IMG/VR virus record: IMGVR_UViG_3300028423_000356
Location: 62,001-126,000 of that record
Length of the DNA: 64,000 nt
Direction: 5' to 3' (one strand)
Source: a virus
Each line of letters opens with the position of its first letter. The stretch's first letter is position 1. Shown here in pieces: positions 1-8,951 of this stretch. The notes under the pieces were generated by a model. The model ran no database searches. It was not told where the DNA came from and was given only the letters and a program-made list of their open reading frames with translations. A program made the position numbers and the translations under genes.

Positions 1-179
1 TTAATATGAAATCGGTATTATTTGATAAAGAAGTTAATGAAATAGATGAAAACATAGTTCCCTTTGGTTTTATTGATGATGGATTAGATGATGCACTAAC
101 AGCTGAAGAACATTTGGAAAGAACATATGATTGGTCATTAAATACGGTTTATGAGACTGAAGAATGGGGTAATTTTTAA
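1..179 (+). CDS. 17: Probable C-terminal end of terminase large subunit (gp17), partial
   Basis: An open frame runs from the window edge to a TAA at 177-179, with an in-frame ATG at position 6. The readable end is acidic, with PFGFIDDGLDD in the middle and a final EEWGNF. In T4-like phages the gene directly upstream of the tail sheath gene is gp17, the packaging ATPase/nuclease, and this position is the main reason for the call. No ATPase or nuclease motif falls inside the window, so the identity cannot be confirmed here. It could instead be a short separate gene starting at the ATG. Confidence 0.45.
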   Translation, partial: NMKSVLFDKEVNEIDENIVPFGFIDDGLDDALTAEEHLERTYDWSLNTVYETEEWGNF

Positions 180-196
180 TTGTATTTTCTTAAAAA

Positions 197-210
197 TATA
201 AATATAAATA
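197..210 (+). promoter_or_regulatory. Two overlapping T4-type late promoters (TATAAATA)
   Basis: TATAAATA occurs at 197-204 and again at 203-210, sharing two bases, about 70 bases before the tail sheath start. In T4 this octamer is the late promoter element read by the gp55 sigma factor, and a gp55 gene is present at 22824. The doubled element may give a strong start for the sheath/tube unit. Confidence 0.7.
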
Positions 211-277
211 TGAAAAACGAAATTGAATTCCTTATAATGATAAAACTTATAATTAAAACTCTAGAGAGGTAAAAACA

Positions 278-1957
278 ATGGCTTTATTTAACCCTTCCGC
301 TTCTCCTGCAGTTGTTGTTCGTGAAGTAGACTTAACAGGTGGTGTACCTAATGTCCAATCTTCAACAGGTGTATTCGTAGGTAACTTTAACTGGGGTCCA
401 GTATTACAAAGAACATTAATAGGTTCTGAATCTGGTCTAGCAGAAACTTTCACAACACCAAATAAAACAAATGCAAGAGACTTTATTTCAGCTGCGAAAT
501 TTTTGACTTATTCGCAAGCTCTATATGTAACAAGAATCATAGATGAAAATGCTTCTAATGCTTATACTGATATCAATGAACTAATTGATTCGGACAACAT
601 TTCATCAGCATTTGATTCAGCAGATTATAAAAAAATAACAATAAGAAACGAAGAAGAATTTGAAATACTTAAAATGTCCTTAGATGTGATTTCAGCAAAT
701 TGGATTGCTAGATTTCCGGGTGCTTTAGGTAATTCATTAAAAGTATCATACCATTCTGGTGGAACTGGATTTGAAAATTGGGAATATTCTGATTTTTTCG
801 ATGCTGCACCAAATAATGACGAAGTTCATGTTGTGGTAGTAGATGAAAATGGTTTATTCACTGGTAGTGAAAACACAGTTCTTGAAACTTATCAATTTGT
901 TTCAAAAGACCCAATTGCTAAAAACCCAAATGGTACTACAAATTATATTAATGATGTGATAAATAACAAATCACAATATGTGTATTTCACAGGTTCAGCA
1001 GATTCATTTTCAGGATCTGAATCAAAATCATTTGATATGGGTAACGATTCATCATCTATAGGTGTTGATGAATACCAAATAGGATTTGATTTATATAATG
1101 ATATAGAAACAGTAACTATCGATTTTTTAATTTCACCAAGTATGGTTAACAGAACTGACCATGTTACTATGGTTAATTATTTGGTAAGTATTGCAGAAGG
1201 TGAACGTAAAGATTGTGTTGTAATAACATCACCAGCAGTTTCAGATATGGATGAATTCAATCCTGACAATATAAACACTAATATTATCGAAACATCAAAG
1301 GGATACACACGTTCATCATATTTAGTTGCTGAAAACAACTTTTTAAAGGTATATGATAAATATAACGATCAATATATCGATATTCCTGCTGCTTCTTCAA
1401 CTGCTGGTATTATGGCAGCAACTGACTTAAATGCAGCACCTTGGTTTTCCCCAGCAGGAACAAGACGTGGAAACTACTTGGGTGTAACAACTCTTAAATA
1501 CAATCCAACAAAAAAACATAGAGATGAACTTTATAAAGTTGGTGTAAACCCAATTGCTAATATTCCGGGTCAAGGTATTCTTCTATATGGAGATAAAACT
1601 TTCCTCGCAAGACCTTCAGCATTTGATAGAATTAATGTTCGTCGTCTATTTTTAGTTCTTGAAAGAGCAATTTCAAGAGCAGCAAAAAATGTAATTTTTG
1701 AACTTAACGATGAGTTCACTCGTGCCGAATTTGTTAACATTGTGGAACCTGTTCTACGTGAAGTACAAGGTCGTCGTGGACTAACAGACTATAAAGTTGT
1801 TTGTGATGAAACAAATAACACTCCAGCTGTTGTAGATCGCAATGAGTTCGTAGCAAACATCTTCATCAAACCAACACGTTCAATCAACTTTGTAACACTA
1901 AACTTTGTTGCAGTTAGATCTGGTGTGTCATTTGAAGAAGTTGTTGGAACAGTATAA
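278..1957 (+). CDS. 18: Tail sheath protein (gp18)
   Basis: This 559-residue protein is the contractile tail sheath subunit that surrounds the tail tube. The N-terminus (SPAVVVREVDLTGG) and the C-terminal third (RRGNYLGV, then RPSAFDRINVRRL and a final GVSFEEVVGTV) match the conserved sheath core. It is shorter than T4 gp18 (659 residues), as in many marine relatives, through a smaller variable middle. An AGAGAGG ribosome-binding site sits before the ATG and tandem late promoters lie upstream. The tube gene follows after 15 bases, so both are probably cotranscribed. Codon use towards the 3' end resembles that of the capsid gene, as expected for an abundant protein. Confidence 0.95.
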   Translation: MALFNPSASPAVVVREVDLTGGVPNVQSSTGVFVGNFNWGPVLQRTLIGSESGLAETFTTPNKTNARDFISAAKFLTYSQALYVTRIIDENASNAYTDINELIDSDNISSAFDSADYKKITIRNEEEFEILKMSLDVISANWIARFPGALGNSLKVSYHSGGTGFENWEYSDFFDAAPNNDEVHVVVVDENGLFTGSENTVLETYQFVSKDPIAKNPNGTTNYINDVINNKSQYVYFTGSADSFSGSESKSFDMGNDSSSIGVDEYQIGFDLYNDIETVTIDFLISPSMVNRTDHVTMVNYLVSIAEGERKDCVVITSPAVSDMDEFNPDNINTNIIETSKGYTRSSYLVAENNFLKVYDKYNDQYIDIPAASSTAGIMAATDLNAAPWFSPAGTRRGNYLGVTTLKYNPTKKHRDELYKVGVNPIANIPGQGILLYGDKTFLARPSAFDRINVRRLFLVLERAISRAAKNVIFELNDEFTRAEFVNIVEPVLREVQGRRGLTDYKVVCDETNNTPAVVDRNEFVANIFIKPTRSINFVTLNFVAVRSGVSFEEVVGTV

Positions 1958-1972
1958 TAAGGAGATATAACA

Positions 1973-2560
1973 ATGGCTTTTAGAATTAATGAATTTAAAG
2001 AAGCTCTTGCTGGTGGTGGTGCACGTCCCAATCAGTTTAGAGTTAGATTATCAGCGCCAAATGGTGATGGTGACGGACTCCAGTTGGATGAAAATTTAGG
2101 TTTACAATCTGCATTTTTAGTTCAAGCTGCGCAGTTACCCTCATCCAACATCGGAACGACACCAGTATTTTTCCGTGGTCGTCAAATACCATTCGCAGGT
2201 GACCGCACATTCGAACCTTGGACAGTCACTGTTTTAAATGATAGAGATTTTAAAATTAGACAAATCCTAGAAGAATGGGTTGCATTAATGGGTAATAATG
2301 CTCGTGTAGAAGGTGCTACTGAACCTGTTAACTACCAAGCTGATTTATTTGTGGATCAACTAGACAGAGATGGTGATACAGTAATTAGAACTTATAAGTT
2401 CCATGATGCGTTTCCAAGTGATGTTGATGCAATTGATCTTTCAATGTCTGATAACGATACTATTGAACAGTATGGTGTAACTTGGCAGTTTTCTTACTGG
2501 ACTATTGTATCAGAAGGTACAAGAACTGGTGGAACATCCAGAATATCTGAAAACGGTTAA
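1973..2560 (+). CDS. 19: Tail tube protein (gp19)
   Basis: At 195 residues it is close to T4 gp19 (163) in size and sits in the same place, between sheath and portal. It opens with MAFRINEFKEAL and carries QAAQLPSSNIG, PFAGDRTFEPWTVTVLND and a C-terminal YGVTWQFSYWTIVSEG, the pattern of T4-type tube subunits that stack as hexameric rings. An AAGGAG ribosome-binding site lies 8-9 bases before the start. A hairpin follows the stop codon. Confidence 0.95.
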   Translation: MAFRINEFKEALAGGGARPNQFRVRLSAPNGDGDGLQLDENLGLQSAFLVQAAQLPSSNIGTTPVFFRGRQIPFAGDRTFEPWTVTVLNDRDFKIRQILEEWVALMGNNARVEGATEPVNYQADLFVDQLDRDGDTVIRTYKFHDAFPSDVDAIDLSMSDNDTIEQYGVTWQFSYWTIVSEGTRTGGTSRISENG

Positions 2561-2568
2561 TTTTCACA

Positions 2569-2576
2569 TATAAATA
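2569..2576 (+). promoter_or_regulatory. T4-type late promoter before the portal gene
   Basis: TATAAATA lies 9 bases after the tail tube stop. A start about 6-8 bases downstream would place the 5' end of the transcript at the foot of the hairpin at 2585-2602. Confidence 0.6.
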
Positions 2577-2584
2577 ATAATTGG

Positions 2585-2602
2585 AAGGGACTTAGGTCCC
2601 TT
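2585..2602 (+). terminator. Hairpin between tube and portal genes, terminator-like
   Basis: A perfect 7-bp stem (AAGGGAC/GTCCCTT) closes a TTAG loop and is followed by TTTCAT. The T-run is short, so termination may be partial. Because the late promoter lies just upstream, the same hairpin would also cap the 5' end of portal transcripts. Confidence 0.6.
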
Positions 2603-2631
2603 TCATACTATTTAAATGATTGGGAAATATA

Positions 2632-4290
2632 ATGGCAGAAAATAATTCGTTTAATTTTTTTGGGTTTGAGATAAAACGTTCCAAGAAAGAAAAAGAAGAT
2701 AAAGAAAAAATATTAAAATCTCCTGTTCACCCAACAGATGATGACGGTGCTGGTTATGTTACAGCTTCTGGAACTCACTTTGCACAATATATCGATTTCG
2801 ATAGAAATGTAAATAGTCGTGATAATGTAGAACAAATAATGAGATATCGTGGTGTCGCAATGCACCCAGAAGTAGATCAGGCTATCGAAGAAATAGTTTC
2901 TGAAGCAATATCAACTTCAGAAGTCAAATCTTCAGTCACATTAAATATGGATAATTTATCGGGTATCAGTGATAAAATAAAAAAATCCATAAATGACGAA
3001 TTCAATAATGTTTTAAATCTTTTAGATTTTAATAATAATGGTTCTGATATATTTAGAAGATGGTATATTGATGGTAGAATAAATCATCATCTTCTTATAG
3101 ATGAAAGTAACCCTAAAATGGGTATTCAAGACATAAGATATGTAGATTCAACCAAAATACGTAAAGTAAAAAACGTTAAAACTAAAAAAGATCGAGAAAG
3201 TGGTACTGATATAATAACACAAGTTGACGAATTCTTTGTATATCAAGACAAACCAGGTAAAGAAGCAAATGGTGTTAAATTGTCAAAAGATTCAGTTTCA
3301 TATGTAACTTCAGGTATATTGGATGAAAACAGGAAAAAGGTGTTATCATATTTACATAAAGCCATAAAACCAATCAACCAATTAAGAATGATGGAAGACG
3401 CACTTGTAATTTATAGACTTGCGAGAGCACCAGAAAGACGAATGTTTTATATTGATGTTGGTAACTTACCACGTGGTAAAGCAGAAGAGTATATGAAAGG
3501 TATTATGGCAAGATACCGTAATAAACTTGTTTATGATGCAAATACAGGTGCAATTCGTGACGATAGAAAACATATGTCTATGCTAGAAGATTTTTGGTTA
3601 CCACGTAGAGAAGGTGGTAAAGGGACTGAAGTATCAACATTACCTGGTGGACAAAACTTGGGTGAGATGGATGATGTTCTTTATTTCCAAAGAAATATGT
3701 ATAAAGCATTAAATGTTCCTATATCAAGATTAGAACCTGATAACAATTTTACTCTTGGAAGAGCAACAGAAATATCTCGTGATGAAGTAAAATTTCAAAA
3801 ATTTATTGATAAACTTCGTCGTCGTTTTTCAAATGTGTTTTTAGATATATTGAAAAAACAATTACTATTAAAAAACATAATAACAGAAAAAGATTGGGAA
3901 AAATGGAAACATAATCTATACGTTGACTATGTTAGAGATAACCATTTCACTGAAATGCGTGATATGGAAATAATAAGAGAAAGATTCCAAACTCTTGATA
4001 TGGCAAGTCAATATATAGGTCAATTAGTATCTCAAGATTGGGTATTAAAAAATATATTAAAGTTATCAGATACAGAAATTCAGAAAATGAGAAGTGAAAT
4101 ACAGTCTTCTAGTGATGATGATATTAATAGTGATGGTGAAAATAGTAACACTCCAGAAGGACAACAACCACAACAAGAAGATTTTAATATCACTGAATTT
4201 GATATAAATAATAATGAAAATGATAAGATTACATCTGATGATATGCAACTGGAAGTTACCAAACAACTTACTGATTTGTTAAAAAAGTAA
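2632..4290 (+). CDS. 20: Portal protein (gp20)
   Basis: This 552-residue protein is the dodecameric portal vertex subunit through which DNA is packaged and to which neck and tail attach. The sequence shows the T4 portal core: RYRGVAMHPEVDQAIEEIV near residue 75, then RRWYIDGRINHHLLID, RLARAPERRMFYIDVGNLP, and FWLPRREGGKGTEVSTLPG followed by QNLGEMDDV. The C-terminal tail is acidic and Asn/Gln-rich. An upstream in-frame TTG at 2620 exists, but the ATG at 2632 has a GGGA site 6-7 bases before it and gives the usual MAEN-type start. Confidence 0.95.
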   Translation: MAENNSFNFFGFEIKRSKKEKEDKEKILKSPVHPTDDDGAGYVTASGTHFAQYIDFDRNVNSRDNVEQIMRYRGVAMHPEVDQAIEEIVSEAISTSEVKSSVTLNMDNLSGISDKIKKSINDEFNNVLNLLDFNNNGSDIFRRWYIDGRINHHLLIDESNPKMGIQDIRYVDSTKIRKVKNVKTKKDRESGTDIITQVDEFFVYQDKPGKEANGVKLSKDSVSYVTSGILDENRKKVLSYLHKAIKPINQLRMMEDALVIYRLARAPERRMFYIDVGNLPRGKAEEYMKGIMARYRNKLVYDANTGAIRDDRKHMSMLEDFWLPRREGGKGTEVSTLPGGQNLGEMDDVLYFQRNMYKALNVPISRLEPDNNFTLGRATEISRDEVKFQKFIDKLRRRFSNVFLDILKKQLLLKNIITEKDWEKWKHNLYVDYVRDNHFTEMRDMEIIRERFQTLDMASQYIGQLVSQDWVLKNILKLSDTEIQKMRSEIQSSSDDDINSDGENSNTPEGQQPQQEDFNITEFDINNNENDKITSDDMQLEVTKQLTDLLKK

Positions 4291-4314
4291 TCTGATTAAA
4301 ATTGGATTTACATT

Positions 4315-5559
4315 ATGACTTTGATAAATGAGGCTTTAATAACCCTTAACATTAAAAGAATTAATCAAGAGATTGATGAAATTAAATCATCAATCCCAGA
4401 ATCTATTGTTGGTGAAAAGGGTGAAAGAGGTCCAAAGGGACGTGACGGTAAAGATGCTGATAATGATTATATCGTTAACACTCTAAAAGAAGATAATACG
4501 TTTTTATCACAATTAAAAGGTAGTGATGGTGTTAATGGTCGTGACGGAAAAGATGCGAATCCAATTGACATATCTAATATTCTAAAACAAGATACTTCTT
4601 TCATCAAAACAGTCAAAGAAGATTTACTTGATGAAAGTAGTTACAACACTTTACATTCAATTCTTAAAGAAGATCAAACATTCATATCACTAATAAAAGG
4701 TGATAATGGAAAAGATGGATTAGATGGTAAAGATGGTCGTGATGGAAAAGATGTTGATAATGAATTCATAATCAATGCTTTAAAAAAAGATGATGTATTT
4801 AAATCTGAATTAAAAGGTAGAGATGGTCGTGACGGAAAAGATGGATTAGATGGTAAAGATGGAGAAACTCCAAGTAAAAAATATTTAATTCAATTAATTG
4901 AACCAATTATTACCAATTCAGAAAAAAATATAAAGTCTTCAATTTCTAAAGAAACAGATGAACAAATAAATAAAAAAATTAATTCTCATTTTGAAAAAAT
5001 ACAAAAAATTAATGACGATAAATTTGAAGAAGTTGAAGAAGAAACAGAAAAAAAGATTGCCACATCTGTAACTAATATGAGAAAGGAAATGAGGGGATTC
5101 AGAGAAGACCTTCATAAGACACTTAGAGATGTTAGAGATGAATATAATCAAAAAGGTAGTCCATATGGATTAGGTGGATTTGGTGGTGGTGCTGGCGTAA
5201 CTCTTATGAATGAGTTATTGGGTTCTAAAGATGTTGAAAGAACACCAGTAGAAGAAATTGAAACAAATAGTATACTTATTTGGGATGCTGATTTGAAAAA
5301 GTTTTATGTTGAAGGTATTATAAATATATTAGACAGACTGAAAGTGGAATTAGAAGTGCAATACGATAGATTAGTAGATGTAGAAGGAGATTATACATAT
5401 ATCGGTGAGGCAACTCCTGGTTCAACTAAAGGTGAATCTGTTTGGAGAATTAAAAGAATTAAACAAATCGGTGAAGATATCGAAATACGTTGGGCAGAAG
5501 GTAACGACAATTTCGATAAATCATGGATTGATAGATTGAACTATACTTATTTGGAGTAA
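4315..5559 (+). CDS. Collagen-like fibre protein
   Basis: This 414-residue protein has several blocks of Gly-X-Y triplets near residues 33-50, 69-82, 130-148 and 167-185 (for example GRDGRDGKDGLDGKDGE). The blocks are separated by repeated segments of the type LKEDNTFLSQLKG, then a charged coiled-coil stretch (residues 200-290), a Gly-rich loop (GGFGGGAGV) and a globular C-terminus. Phage collagen-like segments fold as trimers, so a thin trimeric fibre on the virion is the likely form. It follows the portal gene by 24 bases, where T4 has gp67/gp68, so it may be attached to neck or head. The receptor or role is unknown. Confidence 0.75.
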   Translation: MTLINEALITLNIKRINQEIDEIKSSIPESIVGEKGERGPKGRDGKDADNDYIVNTLKEDNTFLSQLKGSDGVNGRDGKDANPIDISNILKQDTSFIKTVKEDLLDESSYNTLHSILKEDQTFISLIKGDNGKDGLDGKDGRDGKDVDNEFIINALKKDDVFKSELKGRDGRDGKDGLDGKDGETPSKKYLIQLIEPIITNSEKNIKSSISKETDEQINKKINSHFEKIQKINDDKFEEVEEETEKKIATSVTNMRKEMRGFREDLHKTLRDVRDEYNQKGSPYGLGGFGGGAGVTLMNELLGSKDVERTPVEEIETNSILIWDADLKKFYVEGIINILDRLKVELEVQYDRLVDVEGDYTYIGEATPGSTKGESVWRIKRIKQIGEDIEIRWAEGNDNFDKSWIDRLNYTYLE

Positions 5560-5563
5560 ATAA

Positions 5564-6856
5564 ATGTCTATATTAACAAATCCAAATAATTTAAATCAAA
5601 ATATAGAAGTTATTTTTGACACGAACAATAAAACTATAGAATTATTAATTGATGGTAATTTGACATCTGATGGTGTTGACTTCTATACTTTATATTTATT
5701 TACTGAAAGTGAATGGAATAATGACCCAAACTTATCATTATTTCAATTCCCATTTAAATTTATTGATGAACAAAAATTCGAACTAATTAATGGTTGGACT
5801 TTTATTAACTCAAATACAATAGATTTATTAAGAAATGCGGGATTCTCGATTAAAAATGGTTCTAATGTTTCATTAGAAGAATATGCTTGTATTATTACTT
5901 TTGGTGATATTAATACTGATAGTCAAATATATTATACTCAAGGTAACACACAAGATTGGACTAATTTCAATACGAACGGTCACGTGAATCAGTGTATTAA
6001 AATATATGATTTTTTAAACTCTATAAATTATAAAAATAATATTAAATTATTTGTGCGTGATTATTACAACACATACGATCAAATTGAATTATCTGATATA
6101 GGTGTTGATGAAATGACATATGACACATACAGGTTTCCTTTAAACACTGAAAATGACTTGAATGTAGTAAATGATACAGTTACAGTTGATACATATGGTG
6201 TTACTATAACATATTATGATAATGATATAATGAAAACTATAGATGATAACTCATATCCATTTAATATAGTGATTGATGGTAATGGTAGGAGAATTGGTGA
6301 AATATACCAAGCAGTGAAATCTTTATTACTAAAAGAGTATGATATAGATAATGGAACTGGGACGGTAATAGGTAAAGTTTCAGATGAATTAATATATTAT
6401 GAAGGTGAGATATTAACCACTAAACAAGGGGTTTTTATAGAAAATATTTCTAAAGTGGATATTAATTCTGTTGAGTTTTACGATTCAAATAATATTCTAA
6501 GAACCTATCTCTATGTTTCAAGTGGTAAAATTATTTTCAATGAAAATTTATATAATGATGGTAATGCAGAATATATGATGTTTTTCAAAGATACTTGGGG
6601 TGGTGATAATGCAATACCTGTAAAAAATGAAAATGGTGTGGAAATTAGAGATGTTATAAATAATAGTGAAAATGAATTTACATTTGGTTATGACACAGAT
6701 TCTGATGGTGGGTTACCATCAACTGATAAGAATGTAACTATTATTGCAATTGGTAAAAATAAAGGTGAGTTTATAAAGGTGGACGGAACCATTAGTAGAA
6801 CCAAAAACAATATTTTCAGAATTAATGCACCAAAAGAAATAAATTATAAAATTTGA
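5564..6856 (+). CDS. Putative virion protein in the fibre island
   Basis: This 430-residue protein is not recognised. It starts 4 bases after the preceding stop and is rich in Asn, Asp, Thr and Tyr with short alternating hydrophobic stretches, a beta-rich composition typical of phage appendage proteins. It has no signal peptide or membrane segment. The position inside a run of fibre-like genes suggests a structural component of the same appendage. Confidence 0.6.
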   Translation: MSILTNPNNLNQNIEVIFDTNNKTIELLIDGNLTSDGVDFYTLYLFTESEWNNDPNLSLFQFPFKFIDEQKFELINGWTFINSNTIDLLRNAGFSIKNGSNVSLEEYACIITFGDINTDSQIYYTQGNTQDWTNFNTNGHVNQCIKIYDFLNSINYKNNIKLFVRDYYNTYDQIELSDIGVDEMTYDTYRFPLNTENDLNVVNDTVTVDTYGVTITYYDNDIMKTIDDNSYPFNIVIDGNGRRIGEIYQAVKSLLLKEYDIDNGTGTVIGKVSDELIYYEGEILTTKQGVFIENISKVDINSVEFYDSNNILRTYLYVSSGKIIFNENLYNDGNAEYMMFFKDTWGGDNAIPVKNENGVEIRDVINNSENEFTFGYDTDSDGGLPSTDKNVTIIAIGKNKGEFIKVDGTISRTKNNIFRINAPKEINYKI

Positions 6857-6860
6857 TTAT

Positions 6861-6868
6861 TATAAATA
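6861..6868 (+). promoter_or_regulatory. T4-type late promoter
   Basis: TATAAATA lies 4 bases after the stop codon of the preceding gene and 26 bases before the next ATG. Confidence 0.6.
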
Positions 6869-6894
6869 ATCAGGACTAAAGGGTGTTATATTAA

Positions 6895-7149
6895 ATGACG
6901 AATGAAGAATTAGATGTTTTAATTGTATCTTTAAAAGATTGTTTAGAGACCACTGCATTTAATAGTGGACTTGCATCTAATATTGAAATAAAATCATCTA
7001 GATTAGAAATATTAAAAAGTGAAGTTTCTGATTTAGATAATCAAATGACTTCTTTGAATGACATTCGTTTGAAAAAAATAGAAGAAATTGAAAGACTCGA
7101 AAATTCTATTAATGAACTTCGAGCACAACTTTTATACGATGATACGTGA
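6895..7149 (+). CDS. Small coiled-coil protein
   Basis: This 84-residue protein is almost entirely helical in appearance. From about residue 30 to 80 it shows heptad-like spacing of Leu/Ile (LEILKSEVSDLDNQMTSL, then IEEIERLENSINELRAQL). It is driven by a late promoter and precedes the long coiled-coil fibre gene, so it could be a partner or connector of that fibre. The function is unknown. Confidence 0.6.
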   Translation: MTNEELDVLIVSLKDCLETTAFNSGLASNIEIKSSRLEILKSEVSDLDNQMTSLNDIRLKKIEEIERLENSINELRAQLLYDDT

Positions 7150-7208
7150 AGTGTTATAGTTTATATTATTTAATATTATACATTTAACTTAAACACAGGA
7201 GACGTAAT

Positions 7209-8834
7209 ATGGCGTATTCAATCGACGGACTATCATGTGGAGACTACGGTCAAGACCTAGTAGACGCATTTTCTTGTTTTGCACAAGAACAGGGTCTATC
7301 CACAGCGGAGTATGTTAACTCTAAAATTCAAGAGTTACTAAATGTTCACCTAACAGATGTTACTGAACTATCAAATAAAATTGCTCTAATCAATGCTGAA
7401 CTAGATTCAGATGATGTTGTTTTTAATAACATCCTAACAGAACTTGTTCGCCTAAACAACGAAATCGTTGCAAATGATGGTGACATTGCTGATCTACAAG
7501 CAAATCTAGCAGCAGCACAATCTGCTCTTCAATCTTCAATCAATACAGTTCAGTCTAACCTAACAACTGAAGTAACTCGTCTTGATGGTCGTATTGACGC
7601 AGTAGAAGCAGCACACGATTCTGATAACACAGAAGTTCGTGCTCTTATTGCTTCTAACCTAGCAGCAATTAACACAGAAGTTTCAGACCGTGAAACAGAA
7701 ATTGCTCGTATTGAGGCACTAATCGCTTCAACAGATGCAGCAAACGATTCAGACTTTAATGCATATGTAACTTCAAACGATGCGGCACTTGCAGTAGAAG
7801 TTGCAAACCGTATTGCTGGTGATTCAGACCTACAGGCACAAGTTGATTCAATCAATGTTGAATTTGCTTCATCTGTAACTGCACTAGAAAACGCAATTGC
7901 AGCAGAAGAAGCAGCACGTATTGCTGGTGATTCAGACCTTCAAGTTGCTCTACAAGCAGAAATCGACGCTACTAATGCAGACGTAACACGTATTGAAGGT
8001 GATATCCAAGATGTCATCACAGCATATGTGGCAGCAGATTCTGACCTACAAGCACAGATTACAGCAGAAGTTGCTAATCGTGTAGCAGGTGATTCAGACC
8101 TTCAAGTTGCAGTTGACGCAGTAGTTGCAGATCTTGCAGCAGAAGTTACTCGTGCAACAACAGCAGAAGGTAATCTACAAGCAGGTATTGATGCTCTTGA
8201 CGCACAGATGTCAGCAGCAGTTGCTACATTAGAAGCAAAAGATTCTGACCTTCAGGCAGAAATCGCAACTAATCTTGCAACATTCAATGCTTACGTAACT
8301 TCAAATGATGCTGCACTTGCAGCAGAAATCGCAGCAACAGATGCTGAAATAGCAGATCTACAGGCGGCAGATTCAGACTTCAACGCAGCATTCGAAGCAT
8401 ATAAAACTGCAAATGACGCACGTGTTGCGGCAGTTGAAACTGACCTAGCAGGTTACAAAACTGCAAATGATGCTCGTTCAGCAGCAATTGAATCAGACTT
8501 CTCTGCTTATGTGACATCAAATGATGCACGTTCAGCGGCAATTGAAGCAACTATTGATTCACTAAATGCTGAATTCTCATCATCAGTTGCAGCATTGGAA
8601 GCAACAGATTCTTCACTACAATCACAGATTGACGCAATCAATACTAATGTAAGTTCTTCAGTATCTACACTTGAAGCAGCAGATTCCGACCTATCTGCTC
8701 GTGTAACATCTGTAGAAGGATGTCTAGATGACTACTTCCGTAAACTTGCAACAATTGACTGTGCAACAGTGAATCAAGCATTCCAAGCAGGTCTAGCAGC
8801 ATATACACCTGACTCAGGTGATGGTGCTCTGTAA
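7209..8834 (+). CDS. Long alanine-rich coiled-coil fibre protein
   Basis: This 541-residue protein has a short N-terminal domain (about residues 1-60, with three Cys), a long central rod from about 60 to 500 and a compact C-terminus (CLDDYFRKLATIDC, then NQAFQAGLAAYTPDSG). The rod repeats units containing ADSDLQAQI, AGDSDLQ, YVTSNDAA and YKTANDAR, with heptad-like spacing of Ala, Val, Ile and Leu. This suggests a trimeric coiled-coil rod resembling fibritin or head fibres in design, though no homology to T4 fibritin is claimed. Codon choice (CTA, GCA, CGT rich) is unlike the neighbouring fibre genes and like the capsid and scaffold genes, pointing to high expression. AGGAG precedes the start. 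Confidence 0.7.
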   Translation: MAYSIDGLSCGDYGQDLVDAFSCFAQEQGLSTAEYVNSKIQELLNVHLTDVTELSNKIALINAELDSDDVVFNNILTELVRLNNEIVANDGDIADLQANLAAAQSALQSSINTVQSNLTTEVTRLDGRIDAVEAAHDSDNTEVRALIASNLAAINTEVSDRETEIARIEALIASTDAANDSDFNAYVTSNDAALAVEVANRIAGDSDLQAQVDSINVEFASSVTALENAIAAEEAARIAGDSDLQVALQAEIDATNADVTRIEGDIQDVITAYVAADSDLQAQITAEVANRVAGDSDLQVAVDAVVADLAAEVTRATTAEGNLQAGIDALDAQMSAAVATLEAKDSDLQAEIATNLATFNAYVTSNDAALAAEIAATDAEIADLQAADSDFNAAFEAYKTANDARVAAVETDLAGYKTANDARSAAIESDFSAYVTSNDARSAAIEATIDSLNAEFSSSVAALEATDSSLQSQIDAINTNVSSSVSTLEAADSDLSARVTSVEGCLDDYFRKLATIDCATVNQAFQAGLAAYTPDSGDGAL

Positions 8835-8856
8835 TTAATTTACAGTTAAAAATGTG

Positions 8857-8882
8857 GTAGGGGGATTAGTCCCCCTACTTTT
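8857..8882 (+). terminator. Rho-independent terminator
   Basis: An 8-bp stem (GTAGGGGG/CCCCCTAC) with loop ATTAGT is followed by TTTT. It closes the unit ending with the coiled-coil fibre gene. Confidence 0.85.
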
Positions 8883-8951
8883 AAAAATAATATGAAAAAT
8901 AATATGAACTCCTTGAATTGTATGATGTAGATAACAACAAGGAGAAAAAAA

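Noticed and set aside
7550-7855. Minus-strand 101-residue frame opposite the coiled-coil gene
   Set aside because: It arises from the repetitive codon pattern of the plus-strand gene, with no ribosome-binding site.
7500-8700. Repeat array resembling a CRISPR or DNA satellite
   Set aside because: The repeats are in frame, diverge at third positions and encode a regular coiled coil, so they belong to one protein gene.
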